Shown here piece after piece: positions 48,947-58,459 of a stretch of DNA of 64,000 nt. A model generated the notes under the pieces. That model had not been told where the DNA came from, ran no database searches, and was given only the letters and a program-made list of their open reading frames with translations. Each line of letters starts with the position of its first letter. Positions within the stretch are counted from its first letter, which is position 1. This stretch comes from Protaetiibacter sp. (GTDB lineage Bacteria > Actinomycetota > Actinomycetes > Actinomycetales > Microbacteriaceae), in assembly GCA_030150265.1 (NCBI GenBank), contig JASLGG010000003.1:1-64000 (forward strand), read 5' to 3'. A program made the position numbers and the translations under genes.

Positions 48947-49810
48947 ATGCCGATCCAGGAGGGGTTCAAGAACCAGCGCCTCGTCGTGGTTCCGCGCCCC
49001 GCGGTGCGCGAGGCGCTCGACAGGCCCGTCACCCGGCGCCTCGCGGTGACCGACGTCGGCTACTACCCGGAGGCGCGAGACCACCAGATGTACCGCCCTC
49101 GCGGCGCGACCGAGACCATCGTCATCGTCTGCGCCTCCGGCACCGGCTGGGTGCGGGTGGGCAGCGAGCTGCATCGCGTGAGCGCTCGCAACGCCCTCGT
49201 GATCCCGCGCGGCGTGCCCCACGCCTACGGCGCGGGCGAGGGGCACCCCTGGACGATCTGGTGGTGCCACCTGAGCGGAACGGATGTCGCCGAGCTCGTC
49301 GAGTACATGGGCGTCTCGGAGTCCCGCCCGCTCGTCCCGGTGCGGGGCATCGAGCGCGCGGTGGCGCTCCTCGACGAGATCCTGTCGGGCCTCGAGCGCG
49401 ACCAGTCGCCCGCCCGCCTCGTCGCGGCCGCGGGCGCCGCGTGGAAGCTGCTGACCCAGATCAGCGTCGACCGGGTGATCCCGGCGCCCGGCGATCCGCT
49501 GCAGCGCGCCATGGCCTACCTCGCCGAGCGGCTCGACGGATCGGTGCGGGTGCCGGAGCTCGCCCGCCTCGTCGGGGTGTCGCCCTCGCACCTGACGACG
49601 CTGTTCCGCGCGGCGACCGGCGGCGGCGTGCTCGCCCATCACACGGCCCTGCGGATGGCCCGGGCGCGGCAGCTGCTCGACGGCAGCGACGCGACCGTGG
49701 CGGAGATCGCGGCGGAGGTCGGATACGACGACCCGTTCTACTTCTCACGTCACTTCCGCAGGCACCACGGCATGAGCCCGAGCGACTACCGCTCGCGCGA
49801 CGCGGGCTGA
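48947..49810 (+). CDS. AraC-family transcriptional regulator
   Basis: The 287-residue protein has an N-terminal cupin-like ligand domain (TETIVIVCASGTGWVRVGSELHRVSARNALVIPRGVPHAY) and two C-terminal helix-turn-helix motifs (ELARLVGVSPSHLTTLF; TVAEIAAEVGYDDPFYFSRHF, HHGMSPSDYR). The PRGVPHAYGAG pattern is common in sugar-responsive AraC members. I start at ATG 48947 because the MPIQEGFKNQRLVVVPRP opening resembles relatives; earlier ATGs at 48890 and 48926 are in frame. It likely activates the surrounding sugar genes. It overlaps galM convergently by 25 bases. Confidence 0.85.
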   Translation: MPIQEGFKNQRLVVVPRPAVREALDRPVTRRLAVTDVGYYPEARDHQMYRPRGATETIVIVCASGTGWVRVGSELHRVSARNALVIPRGVPHAYGAGEGHPWTIWWCHLSGTDVAELVEYMGVSESRPLVPVRGIERAVALLDEILSGLERDQSPARLVAAAGAAWKLLTQISVDRVIPAPGDPLQRAMAYLAERLDGSVRVPELARLVGVSPSHLTTLFRAATGGGVLAHHTALRMARARQLLDGSDATVAEIAAEVGYDDPFYFSRHFRRHHGMSPSDYRSRDAG

Positions 49811-50700
49811 CGCATCCGGATCCCCCAGCTCCAGAGCGCCCTCTCGCCGGGAGCGAGGAGGCGCAGCCCGTCGCCCGTGCGGAGGGCGTTGGGCGGCGCG
49901 CTCATCGGCTCGATCGCCACGGCCCGGCGTGGACCGTCGGCGGTGTCGAGCACGGGTGCCAGGTACCACTGCGTCCACCGCAGCTCGGGGCACGCGTGCA
50001 CCTCGACCACGATGCCGTCGGGGGCGGCGAGCACGTGCACGGGGCCGCCCGGCGCATCGGCCCGGCGCTCGTAGACCGCGTGCCCCGGCACCTCGCGCAC
50101 GGGGCGCCGGCGACGCGCCTCGCGCGCCGTCCCCCGGAGGTCGTCGCGCCCCCGCGGGATATGCCGGTCGTCGAGCGGCCACTCGTAGTCGGCGTCGAGC
50201 ACGACCTCGAGCGCGTCGACGGGCCACTCGCCGATGCGCGGGTAGGGATGCACCCCCACCGCGACGGGCGCGGCGTCCCGTCCGGCGTTCTCCAGCTCGA
50301 TCGTCGCCTCCACGCCGTCGGGGGCGAGGGCGTAGCCCACCCGTACCGCGAGCGCGAACGGGTACCCCGCCGACGGCGCGATCGCGGCGGCAAGCACGAC
50401 GCGATCCGGATGCGCCTCGGCGACCGCGAAGTCGGTGCCGGTCAGCAGCCCGTGGATGGCGTGGCCGAGCTCGGGCTCGTTCGCCACCAGATGCAGCACG
50501 CGCCCCCCGTGGTGCCAGGTGGCGTCCTCGACGCGGTTGGGCCACGGCGCGAGCACCGCCCCGCTCATGCCGGGCGGCGCCTCACGATGCGCCGTCGGCT
50601 CCACGAGGGCGATCCCGTCGACGACGAGGGAGCGCAGCGAGGCCGCGCGCTCCGCGACCATCGCGGTCACGCGGCCGGAGGGCGCGGCGAGCTCGATCAT
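49786..50700 (-). CDS. galM: Aldose 1-epimerase
   Basis: This 304-residue cytoplasmic enzyme interconverts alpha and beta anomers of galactose or glucose. Segments ALVEPTAHREAPPGMSGAVLAPWPNRVED, LGHAIHGLLTGTDF and VGVHPYPRIGEW fit the family, with the catalytic residues in GHAIHG and VGVHP. It follows the alpha-galactosidase gene by 18 bases and would prepare released sugar for kinase action. The AraC gene ends inside it by overlap. Confidence 0.88.
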   Translation of the reverse strand: MIELAAPSGRVTAMVAERAASLRSLVVDGIALVEPTAHREAPPGMSGAVLAPWPNRVEDATWHHGGRVLHLVANEPELGHAIHGLLTGTDFAVAEAHPDRVVLAAAIAPSAGYPFALAVRVGYALAPDGVEATIELENAGRDAAPVAVGVHPYPRIGEWPVDALEVVLDADYEWPLDDRHIPRGRDDLRGTAREARRRRPVREVPGHAVYERRADAPGGPVHVLAAPDGIVVEVHACPELRWTQWYLAPVLDTADGPRRAVAIEPMSAPPNALRTGDGLRLLAPGERALWSWGIRMRQPASRER

Positions 50701-50718
50701 GTCGACCCCGCCCGCGGC

Positions 50719-52857
50719 TCAGACCGCGTGCACGGCGAGCAGCACCGAGCGGTCCACGTCGAGCGACGGCGCCTCCAGCCCGAGCTCCGCGAGCGCCCGT
50801 CCGGTCGCGCGCAGCGGCGCGGTCATCCACGGCGGGCGCTGCCCGGCGGGGACGGCGTCGCCCACCACGAGCTCCGTCACCTCGTAGCTCCGCTCGGGAT
50901 CGAGCCCCACGAGGTGCAGGCGCTCCGGGGGCCAGGCGAGCGGCCGGTCGAGCACCGCGAACTGGTAGAGCGCGGAGGCGCCATCAGCCGCCACCACGCC
51001 CTCGAGGCGCACCTCGGGCTGGGTGTCGGCGTGCACGAGCGTGCCGGCGTGCAGCAGCTCCCGGCGCTCGCGATGCGCGGCGACCCACGCGCGAGTGCGG
51101 GCGAAGGTGGCCTCGTCGACGGCCGTGAGGTCGAGCTCGACCCCGAGATGACCCCAGAGCGCGGTGGCGGCGCGGAAGTCGAGCGGCGCGACGCGATGGG
51201 TCGTGTGGGACTCCTCGGCGCCGATGTGGGTGCCCTGCAGCTCGGGCGGCAGCAGCAGGCCCGTCCAGCGCTGGATGTCGACGCGGTCGTGCGGGTCGTT
51301 GCAGTCGCTCGGCCACACGCGGTCGCTGCGCTCGAGCACGCCGAGGTCGATGCGCCCTCCGCCGCTCGCGCACGACTCGATCTCGAGCCCCGGGAACCGC
51401 TCGCGCAGCTCGTCCATGAGGCGGTACGCCTGGAGCGTCTGCCGGCGGACGCCCGGACGCCCGTCGGCGCTGTGCCCGGCATCCGTCAGATAGCGGTTGT
51501 GATCCCACTTGAGATAGTCGATCCCGAGTCGCTCGACGAGCGCCGCGATCCGGTCGCGCACGAGCGCGTAGGCCTCCTCGTGGCCGAGGTCGAGCACGTG
51601 CTGGTACCGGGAGGGCATGCCCGGACCGTGCCCTCCGTCGAACACCCACTCGGGGTGAGCGCGGGCGAGCGCGGAGTCGAGGTTGACCATCTCCGGTTCC
51701 ACCCACAGGCCGAACTGCATGCCGAGCGCCTTCACGCGCGCGGCCAGCGGTTCGAGCCCGGCGGGCCACACCTCCGGGTCGACGACCCAGTCGCCGAGCG
51801 AGCTCGTGTCATCGCGCCGGCCCAGGAACCAGCCGTCGTCGACGACGAAGCGCTCGGCGCCGAGCTCGGCGCTGCGCTCCGCGAGCGCGAGCAACGGCTC
51901 CAGCGCGTGATCGAAGTAGACGGCCTCCCAGGTGTTCACGAGCACGGGGCGCGGCGCGCGCGGATGCGTGGGACGCGCCCGCAGGTGGCGGTGGAACCGC
52001 CCCGCCAGCTCGTCGAGCCCGTCGCCCCAGGAGCCGTACAGCCACGGCGTCGTGCACTCCTCTCCCGGCGCGAGCACGAGCTCGTCGGGCAGCAGCAGCT
52101 CCCCTGCCCTCAGCGAACGGGTGCCCGCGGGCATCCGCTCGGCGGCGAGCACCTGGTTGCCGCTCCACCCGAGGTGCACTCCCCACACGCGGCCGTGCCG
52201 CCATCCGAACCCCGGCTCCCCGACCGCGAGCACGAGCGGACCGTCGAGCCCCGGCTTGCCCCCGCGGCTCGCGCGGACCCACTCCCCGATCGGCAGCGGA
52301 TGCCGCTGCGGCACGCGCTCGCGCGCCCAGCGCCCGCTGGGGTCGAGGATCTCGGATGCGGCATCCGGGAGCGGCAGCGCGGGCTCCAGCACGTCGACGC
52401 GGTAGGGGCCTTCCCCCGTGTTGCGGAGCGTCGCGCGCAGGCGCACGACGCCCTCCGCGGTGAGCTCCAGCTCCGTCGCGATCGCCAGCCCCGACGCCGC
52501 GTCGGCCGCGTCCGTGCGCAGACGGGCGACCGGCTCGTCGTCCGAGAGCTCGCTGCGGGCGTCCGCGAAGAGCGGCGCGAAGGCGCGGCCGCCGCGCGAG
52601 CCCGCGATCCCCGGGCGTCCGAGCCACCCCTCGGCGAGCTGCGGCACCACGGGGACGGGCTGCGGATAGGTGACGGCGCTGTCGCCGATCGTCGGCCGCC
52701 GCGCATCCGCGAGGGCGCGCAGCGCATCCGGCTCCTGCGCTCCCAGATCGGCCCCCCAGTGCAGGATGCGCGGCAGGCGGCCGTCGCGCAGGTCCACGAG
52801 CAGGCTCGTGCCCGCACGCCGGAGGTGGACGATGTCGGGGGCGCCGGGGATCGGCAT
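50719..52857 (-). CDS. Alpha-galactosidase, GH36
   Basis: The 712-residue cytoplasmic enzyme has the GH36 layout: an N-terminal beta-supersandwich, a catalytic barrel and a C-terminal domain. Signature motifs include FVVDDGWFLGRRDD, YLKWDHNR with the nucleophile D452, ESCASGGGRID, and RVWPSDCNDPHDR with the acid/base D518. It would cleave alpha-galactosides such as raffinose, melibiose or related oligosaccharides taken in by the adjacent transporter. I choose ATG 52857, because GAAAGG lies six bases ahead of it; ATG 52863 is coupled to the permease stop but has no spacing. Confidence 0.93.
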   Translation of the reverse strand: MPIPGAPDIVHLRRAGTSLLVDLRDGRLPRILHWGADLGAQEPDALRALADARRPTIGDSAVTYPQPVPVVPQLAEGWLGRPGIAGSRGGRAFAPLFADARSELSDDEPVARLRTDAADAASGLAIATELELTAEGVVRLRATLRNTGEGPYRVDVLEPALPLPDAASEILDPSGRWARERVPQRHPLPIGEWVRASRGGKPGLDGPLVLAVGEPGFGWRHGRVWGVHLGWSGNQVLAAERMPAGTRSLRAGELLLPDELVLAPGEECTTPWLYGSWGDGLDELAGRFHRHLRARPTHPRAPRPVLVNTWEAVYFDHALEPLLALAERSAELGAERFVVDDGWFLGRRDDTSSLGDWVVDPEVWPAGLEPLAARVKALGMQFGLWVEPEMVNLDSALARAHPEWVFDGGHGPGMPSRYQHVLDLGHEEAYALVRDRIAALVERLGIDYLKWDHNRYLTDAGHSADGRPGVRRQTLQAYRLMDELRERFPGLEIESCASGGGRIDLGVLERSDRVWPSDCNDPHDRVDIQRWTGLLLPPELQGTHIGAEESHTTHRVAPLDFRAATALWGHLGVELDLTAVDEATFARTRAWVAAHRERRELLHAGTLVHADTQPEVRLEGVVAADGASALYQFAVLDRPLAWPPERLHLVGLDPERSYEVTELVVGDAVPAGQRPPWMTAPLRATGRALAELGLEAPSLDVDRSVLLAVHAV

Positions 52858-52859
52858 GG

Positions 52860-53720
52860 TCATCCTTTCAATCCGCTCGACGCGATGCCCGCGAAGAACT
52901 GCCGCTGCAGCACGAGGAACACCAGCACGAGCGGCGCCGTGCAGATGAGCGCGCCGGCCATGAGCGCAGGGTAGTCGGTGCCGAACTGCCCCTGCATCGC
53001 GGCGAGGCCGACCGTGAGGGGACGGTTGCCGCCGGTCGGCGTCACGATGAGCGGCCAGAGCAGGTCGTTCCAGGAGTAGAGCGAGGTGAGCACCGCGAGC
53101 GCCGCCACCATGGGCCGCGCCATCGGCAGCATCACGCTCCAGAAGATCCGCAGCGTGCCGGCCCCGTCGAGCCGGGCGGCCTCCTCGAACTCCTTCGGCA
53201 TCGTGAGGAACGCCTGCCGCATGAGGAAGGTGCCGAACGCCGAGAAGATGCCCGGGATCGCGAGCGCGGGCAGGGTGCTCAGCAGCCCGAGGCCCTTCAT
53301 GATCTCGAACTGGCCGAGCAGGAACAGCTGGCTCGGCACCATGAGCATGAGCAGGTAGACGAGGAACAGCACGTTGCGTCCCGGGAATCGCAGCCGCGCG
53401 AAGGCGTAGCCCGCGAGCGCCGCCACGAGCACCTGCCCGACCACCCGCATCACGAGCGAGACGGCCGACACCGCGAACTGCTGCAGGAACGGCACGGATG
53501 CGAAGAAGGTCTCGTAGGCCCGCAGCGTCGGATCGGCGGGCAGCAGCGTCGGCGGCAGCGACGAAACCTCGTGGTTGGTCTTGAACGACGTCAGGATCTC
53601 CCACACGAACGGCATGACCATGAACGCGGCGGCGATCACGAGCACGAGGTGCACGACCCACTCGCCGTGCCGCTCGGGCGAGCCCCGGCGGCGGCGCGGG
53701 GCCGCGACGGACTCAGTCAT
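52860..53720 (-). CDS. Sugar ABC transporter permease, MalG-type
   Basis: The 286-residue permease has six predicted membrane helices and the EAA loop (MPKEFEEAARLDGAGTLRIFWSVMLPMARP) that contacts the ATPase. Length and order fit the CUT1 family of oligosaccharide importers. It overlaps MalF by eight bases. It joins the other permease and binding protein to take up an alpha-galactoside; no ATPase gene is nearby, so a shared MsiK-type ATPase is likely. Confidence 0.92.
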   Translation of the reverse strand: MTESVAAPRRRRGSPERHGEWVVHLVLVIAAAFMVMPFVWEILTSFKTNHEVSSLPPTLLPADPTLRAYETFFASVPFLQQFAVSAVSLVMRVVGQVLVAALAGYAFARLRFPGRNVLFLVYLLMLMVPSQLFLLGQFEIMKGLGLLSTLPALAIPGIFSAFGTFLMRQAFLTMPKEFEEAARLDGAGTLRIFWSVMLPMARPMVAALAVLTSLYSWNDLLWPLIVTPTGGNRPLTVGLAAMQGQFGTDYPALMAGALICTAPLVLVFLVLQRQFFAGIASSGLKG

Positions 53721-54639
53721 AGACGACCCACTTCTTCTGGAGACGGAACTGGATGGCGGTGGCGATCATGATCACCACGAGCAGCACGATCGCGATGGTC
53801 GCGGCATAGCCCTGCTTGAACTGCACGAAGGCGGCCTCGTAGAAGAGGTAGACGATCGTCTTGGACCCGTCGATCGCGGTGTTGTTGACGCTGCCGAGCA
53901 TGATGAACACGAGATCGAACATCTGCAGAGCAGAGATGACCGTGAGCACGGTGACGAAGAAGATCGTGGGTGACAGGAGCGGCAGGGTGATCGAGCGGAA
54001 CTGCCGGATGCGGCCGGCGCCGTCGAGGGCCGAGGCCTCGTAGAGGTCCCGGGGGATCGACTGCAGGCCGGCACCCAGGATGATGAGGTTGATGCCGAGC
54101 CCCATCCACACGCCCACGACCGCGAAGGCGTAGATCGTGAACCGCGCGTCCGCCACCCAGTACTGACCGGGGATGCCGACGAGCGAGAGCATCCAGTTGA
54201 CGAGGCCGAAGTCGCCGTTGAGCAGGAATCGCCACACCATGCCGACCGCCACGGGGAGCGTCACGACCGGCAGGAAGAACAGCACCCGGTAGACGGAGCG
54301 CCCGCGCGAGACCTGCTCGATGAGGGCCGCCAGCACGACCGCGATCGGGATGCCGAGCAGCACGAGTCCCGTGTAGAGCATCGAGTTGCCGAACGCCCGC
54401 CAGAACATCTCGTCGGTGAGCAGCTTCGCGTAGTTGTCGACGCCCGTGTAGGTGCCCGGCCCGAAGGTCGGGATCTTCATGAAGCTCTTGAGGAACGTCG
54501 AGAGGAACGGCCACAGGTACAGGGCCACGAGGCCGATCGTGGCGGGCGCGATCATCACGAGCGCCCACCAGTCGGTGCGCCCGAGGGCCCCGGGGCGACG
54601 GGTCCGCCGCCGCCCCGGGGTGGTGAGGGATGCGGTCAT
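53713..54639 (-). CDS. Sugar ABC transporter permease, MalF-type
   Basis: The 308-residue permease has six helices and the EAA loop (IPRDLYEASALDGAGRIRQFRSITLPLLSP). ATG 54639 shares one base with the binding-protein stop (TGATG), so translation is coupled. CUT1-type, for oligosaccharide import, partner of the MalG-type gene downstream. Confidence 0.92.
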   Translation of the reverse strand: MTASLTTPGRRRTRRPGALGRTDWWALVMIAPATIGLVALYLWPFLSTFLKSFMKIPTFGPGTYTGVDNYAKLLTDEMFWRAFGNSMLYTGLVLLGIPIAVVLAALIEQVSRGRSVYRVLFFLPVVTLPVAVGMVWRFLLNGDFGLVNWMLSLVGIPGQYWVADARFTIYAFAVVGVWMGLGINLIILGAGLQSIPRDLYEASALDGAGRIRQFRSITLPLLSPTIFFVTVLTVISALQMFDLVFIMLGSVNNTAIDGSKTIVYLFYEAAFVQFKQGYAATIAIVLLVVIMIATAIQFRLQKKWVVYD

Positions 54640-55901
54640 CAGCCCTCGGCCAGCACCTTGTCGATGGCGTCCGCGTACTTCTTCGCGGCATCCGCGACCG
54701 ACTCCTCGCCGTTCCACGCCGGCGTCAGGTACTCGGTCTGCATGCCCTGCCACTCGGCCGCGTTGCCCTGCACGGGCAGCGGCACCGAGTAGGCGATCGC
54801 GTCGATGAACACGTGCAGATCCGTGAACTCGGGCATCGCGTCCATCCAGGTCTGCGCGGTGCCCGCGTAGGCCGGGAGCACGGCGCCGTTCTCGGCCTGG
54901 ATCTTGGCCGCCTTCTCGCCGCTCGCGAAGATCAGGAACTTCTTCACGGCCTCCGGATGCTTCGTGCCGGCGAATCCGACGTTCTCGATGCCGCTCGACA
55001 CGGTGGCACGGCCCGCGGGGCCGACCGGGAGGGGCGCGACGCCGACGTTCGGGCGCAGCTCGTCGATCTGGTACATCTTGAGCGCCCAGTAGGCGCCCGA
55101 CATGTACATCGCGACCTTGCCCTGCTCGAACATCGTCTCCGCCTCGGTGTCGGAGAGCTGCTGCAGCGTGGGCGAGGAGCCGTCGGCCATGAGGTCGGTC
55201 CAGAACTGGATGCCCTTCACCGCCTCGGGCGAGCCGATCTCGGCCTTCGTGCCGTCGTCGGAGATCACCTTGCCGCCGGCCTGGTAGATGGTGTTGTAGT
55301 ACCCGCCCTGGTAGTCGATCGGGGCCGCGACGCCCCAGACCCCGTCGCGCGTGAGCGCCTTGGCCGCGGCGCGGAAGTCCTCCCAGGTCCAGTCGTCGGC
55401 GGGGTAGGCGACCCCGGCGGCGTCGAAGAGCGCCTTGTTGTACCAGACGCCGTTGGTGTCGAAGTCCTTCGGCAGCCCGTAGATCTTGCCGTCGCCCTGG
55501 TCGTACAGGTCGAGCACCGCCTTCGGGTACTTGCTGAGGTCGACGTTCTCCGACGTGATCGCGTCGCTGATGTCGAGCAGCTGGCCGCCCGCCGCGTAGG
55601 GGCGGATCTGCTGCGCGAGCATCCAGAACGCGTCGGGGGCGGTCCCGCCCTGCGCGCCGGTCTGGAGGGTCGACCAGTACTGCGGCCACGGCTGCTCCTG
55701 GAGCTCCACCTTGATGTCGGGGTTCTCCTTCATGAAGGCGTCGACGATGGCCTGCATGGCGGGCGTCTGGGTGCCGGCCCACACGGCGTAGGTGATCGTG
55801 ACGGGACCGCTGTCCCCGCCGCCGTCCCCGCCGCTCGCGCAACCCGCGAGCAGGGCGGCGCCGGCGAGCGCTGCGGTCACCGTCGTCCATCTCTTGTGCA
55901 T
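54639..55901 (-). CDS. Sugar ABC transporter substrate-binding lipoprotein
   Basis: This 420-residue lipoprotein (LAGCASG, cysteine near residue 22) is a CUT1-type solute-binding protein (TITYAVWAGTQTPAMQAIVDAFMKENPDIKVELQEQPW; DFDTNGVWYNKALFDAAG; MFEQGKVAMYMSGAY). It would bind alpha-galactosyl oligosaccharides, a guess from its neighbours. ATG 55901 follows AAAGGAATCCC. It lies just downstream of the GH97 gene in the operon. Confidence 0.92.
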   Translation of the reverse strand: MHKRWTTVTAALAGAALLAGCASGGDGGGDSGPVTITYAVWAGTQTPAMQAIVDAFMKENPDIKVELQEQPWPQYWSTLQTGAQGGTAPDAFWMLAQQIRPYAAGGQLLDISDAITSENVDLSKYPKAVLDLYDQGDGKIYGLPKDFDTNGVWYNKALFDAAGVAYPADDWTWEDFRAAAKALTRDGVWGVAAPIDYQGGYYNTIYQAGGKVISDDGTKAEIGSPEAVKGIQFWTDLMADGSSPTLQQLSDTEAETMFEQGKVAMYMSGAYWALKMYQIDELRPNVGVAPLPVGPAGRATVSSGIENVGFAGTKHPEAVKKFLIFASGEKAAKIQAENGAVLPAYAGTAQTWMDAMPEFTDLHVFIDAIAYSVPLPVQGNAAEWQGMQTEYLTPAWNGEESVADAAKKYADAIDKVLAEG

Positions 55902-55924
55902 GGGATTCCTTTCATGTGCCCCGG

Positions 55925-58459
55925 TCACCGCTGATCGGGGGCGGGTGTTGTGTGCAGGTCTGCGGGGCCGACATGGAGCCGGCCATGGGCCCAGTCGACG
56001 TGGGCGGGCTCGCCCGGGTCGCCACCCGGCGGCCGGGTGCGCAGCTCGAGGGTGACCACGCCGGTCACGTCGACGTCGAGCGGGACGCCGGGCTCGCCGG
56101 AGGCGAGCTCGGCGGATGCCAGCACCCGCCCGTCGCCGAGCACCTCGGCCACCGCGCGCGCGGCATCCGTCTCCTCGTCGATGCCGACCTCGATGCGCAG
56201 CCGCTCGGCGTGCGCGTCGAGGGCGAGCTCGAGCGATGAGGGCGTCGAGACCCCGAAACCGTCCGCGTAGGAGACTCCCGCGATCCGCATCGGCACGCCG
56301 TCGGCCGGGTTGCCTCCCCCGTTGCTCATGTCGCGCTCGACCGGCCCGCTCTCGTTGCGGAACGCCAGCATCGGGAGGCTCGAGAGCACGTGCTCGCCGG
56401 CGACGAGCGGCGCCACCAGGCGGGCGTGGGCGACGAGCGGCACGCCGTCGGGACCGGGCTCCTCGATCGTGACGACGCCCAGCGCGCCGGGGAGCGGCCG
56501 CGCCTCCGGCGACTGCGGCGCCCGGATGCTCCACCGCCCCTCGCCGAGCGCGGTCGCGGCCCAGCCGGGCGGCGTGCGCACCGACGCGTGCGGCGACGTC
56601 ACGAGCATCGCCGTTCCGGCAGCGTCGAGCGATCCGCGCGGCGGCTCGACGAGGGGTGCCGCGCGGGTCTCGCGAGGCCGCGCCCGGAAGAGCTCGGTCC
56701 CGAGCGGAGCGAGCACCGCGAGGAAGCCGCCGTCGGCCGCGATCGCGACCTCGAGCGCGTCATCGACCTCGCCGTGGGTCGCCGCCAGCCCGCCGCCGGC
56801 GGCATCCGTCACGACCCACGCGGCCCAGCGCCCGCCCCGGAGGCCGGCGAGCGGCACCCGCAGGGTACGGGCGGGACCCGCCGCGATCCCGCCGAGGAAC
56901 CACCGGTCGCCCGAGCGCCGGGCGAGCACCGCCTCCGTGTCGGGGGTGCCGGCGAGCAGCACCGTCTCCTCCCAGCGCGCGGGGAGCTCCGCGAGCGCAC
57001 GCGCCGCCTCGGGGCGCGCGGCGTAGACGTCGACGTCGTCGGCGAAGTGGGTGATCCCGCACTCGAAGGCCACCGCGAGCCCGAGCTCGTGCCCGTCGCT
57101 CGTGGTGCGCCCCGGCGCCGTGAAGGCCACCGGGGTGTAGTCCATCGCCCCCACGACGTTGCGCGTGAACGGCTGGATCACGTTGTGCGCCGCCGTGAGC
57201 GGGGTGTCGTTGTAGAACACGTAGTACTCGGATCCGCGGATCGCCTCGTAGCCGACCACCTGCGGCCAGGTGCGCACCCAGCCGCGCGGGATCACCGATC
57301 CGTGCCAGTTCACCATGAGGCCGAGGCGCGCCGTCTCCCTCAGCACGGCGTCGTACCAGCGGTAGCGGTCCTTGGACTCCGACTCCATGAAGTCGACCTT
57401 GATGCCGGCGACACCCCACGAGCGCCAGAGCGCCAGCCGCCCGAGCTTCTCGGGCCCGTCGAGGTCATGCCACACCGTCCACAGGTGCACCTGGATGCCG
57501 CGCCGGCTCGCGTAGGCCACGATCTCGGGCACCCACGTCTCCTCCCAGCCGCAGTCGATCAGCAGGTGCTCCCAGCCGAGCTCGGCCGCGCGATCCACGA
57601 AGTGCATCTGCCGTTCGAGCTGGGCGCCGGAGAAGAAGTCCGACCACCACGACCAGGCTGCGCGCCCGGGGCGCACGGCGACGGGCGACGCGGATGCGAC
57701 GGGCGCGGGAGCGAGCTCGTCGACGAAGCGGCTCGCCACGATCCGCGCGAGGTCGCCGAGCTGCAGCACGCGCCACGGCGTGAGCGGACCGCGCGCCACC
57801 TCGATCCGCTCGTCGGCGAGCGCGAGGCCGAGCACGCCATCCGCCTCGACGCGCGCGTGCGCACCGCTGAAGCGGCCGTCGATGCCCGACTCGGTCAGCA
57901 GCAGATGGGGTGCCTCTGCGCCCCCGAGGCGCACGAGGAACGGGAACCCGTAGTCGCCGGCGGCGAGCTCGGCGACGTCGACGCCGTGACGGGGCGTCTC
58001 GTACCAGGTCTGATAGTCGAGCACCCAGGCGCGCCCCACCGCGGGAAGGCGCAGCCGCGTGCGGTCCGCGTGCACCCACGAGACGCCCCACAGCGCGGAG
58101 GCGCTGTAGCGGAACGCGAGACCGTCGTCCGAGACCCGCAGCTCGAGCTGCCACTCGAGGCCGGAGGGATGCCGCATCGCGAGCTCGAGCGCGAGGTGGC
58201 GGTAATCGAGCTCCCCGCTCGACTTGCCCGAGGCGGCGAACCAGCTCTCCTCGACGGACGTCACGCGGACACCGGCGATCGCGGAGAGCGCGAGCTCCGC
58301 CTCCCCGAGCGCCAGACCGAGCTGCACGGTCGGCAGCTCGACGTCGTCGAGGCGCGCCTCGATCCGCAGCTCGCCGTCGGCGATCACCTCGCCCGAGATC
58401 GGACCGTGCGCGAACGCGGCACGCTCGCTCGCTCCGTCGCCGGGAAGGGGCTCGACCAC
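55925..58459 (-). CDS. Intracellular GH97 glycosidase with NPCBM-like C-terminal domain
   Basis: The 844-residue protein lacks a signal peptide. Residues about 15-265 are the GH97 N-terminal beta-sandwich (RLRLPAVGRAWVLDYQTWYETP), 275-560 the catalytic barrel (RPGRAAWSWWSDFFSGAQLE; GIKVDFMES with D356), then the GH97 C-terminal domain. The end (about 690-840) resembles NPCBM carbohydrate-binding modules (NGGGNPADGVPMRIAGVSYADGFGVS). A D in the KVDF motif is expected of the retaining alpha-galactosidase branch of GH97. GTG 58459 follows GGAGACGAT. Leads the transport operon. Confidence 0.88.
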   Translation of the reverse strand: MVEPLPGDGASERAAFAHGPISGEVIADGELRIEARLDDVELPTVQLGLALGEAELALSAIAGVRVTSVEESWFAASGKSSGELDYRHLALELAMRHPSGLEWQLELRVSDDGLAFRYSASALWGVSWVHADRTRLRLPAVGRAWVLDYQTWYETPRHGVDVAELAAGDYGFPFLVRLGGAEAPHLLLTESGIDGRFSGAHARVEADGVLGLALADERIEVARGPLTPWRVLQLGDLARIVASRFVDELAPAPVASASPVAVRPGRAAWSWWSDFFSGAQLERQMHFVDRAAELGWEHLLIDCGWEETWVPEIVAYASRRGIQVHLWTVWHDLDGPEKLGRLALWRSWGVAGIKVDFMESESKDRYRWYDAVLRETARLGLMVNWHGSVIPRGWVRTWPQVVGYEAIRGSEYYVFYNDTPLTAAHNVIQPFTRNVVGAMDYTPVAFTAPGRTTSDGHELGLAVAFECGITHFADDVDVYAARPEAARALAELPARWEETVLLAGTPDTEAVLARRSGDRWFLGGIAAGPARTLRVPLAGLRGGRWAAWVVTDAAGGGLAATHGEVDDALEVAIAADGGFLAVLAPLGTELFRARPRETRAAPLVEPPRGSLDAAGTAMLVTSPHASVRTPPGWAATALGEGRWSIRAPQSPEARPLPGALGVVTIEEPGPDGVPLVAHARLVAPLVAGEHVLSSLPMLAFRNESGPVERDMSNGGGNPADGVPMRIAGVSYADGFGVSTPSSLELALDAHAERLRIEVGIDEETDAARAVAEVLGDGRVLASAELASGEPGVPLDVDVTGVVTLELRTRPPGGDPGEPAHVDWAHGRLHVGPADLHTTPAPDQR

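Noticed and set aside
45286..52974. A plus-strand open frame of more than 2,500 codons opposite the sugar locus
   Set aside because: It runs antisense to well-supported genes, is dominated by Arg, His, Val and Ala from GC-rich third positions, and shows no domain. It is a frame shadow.
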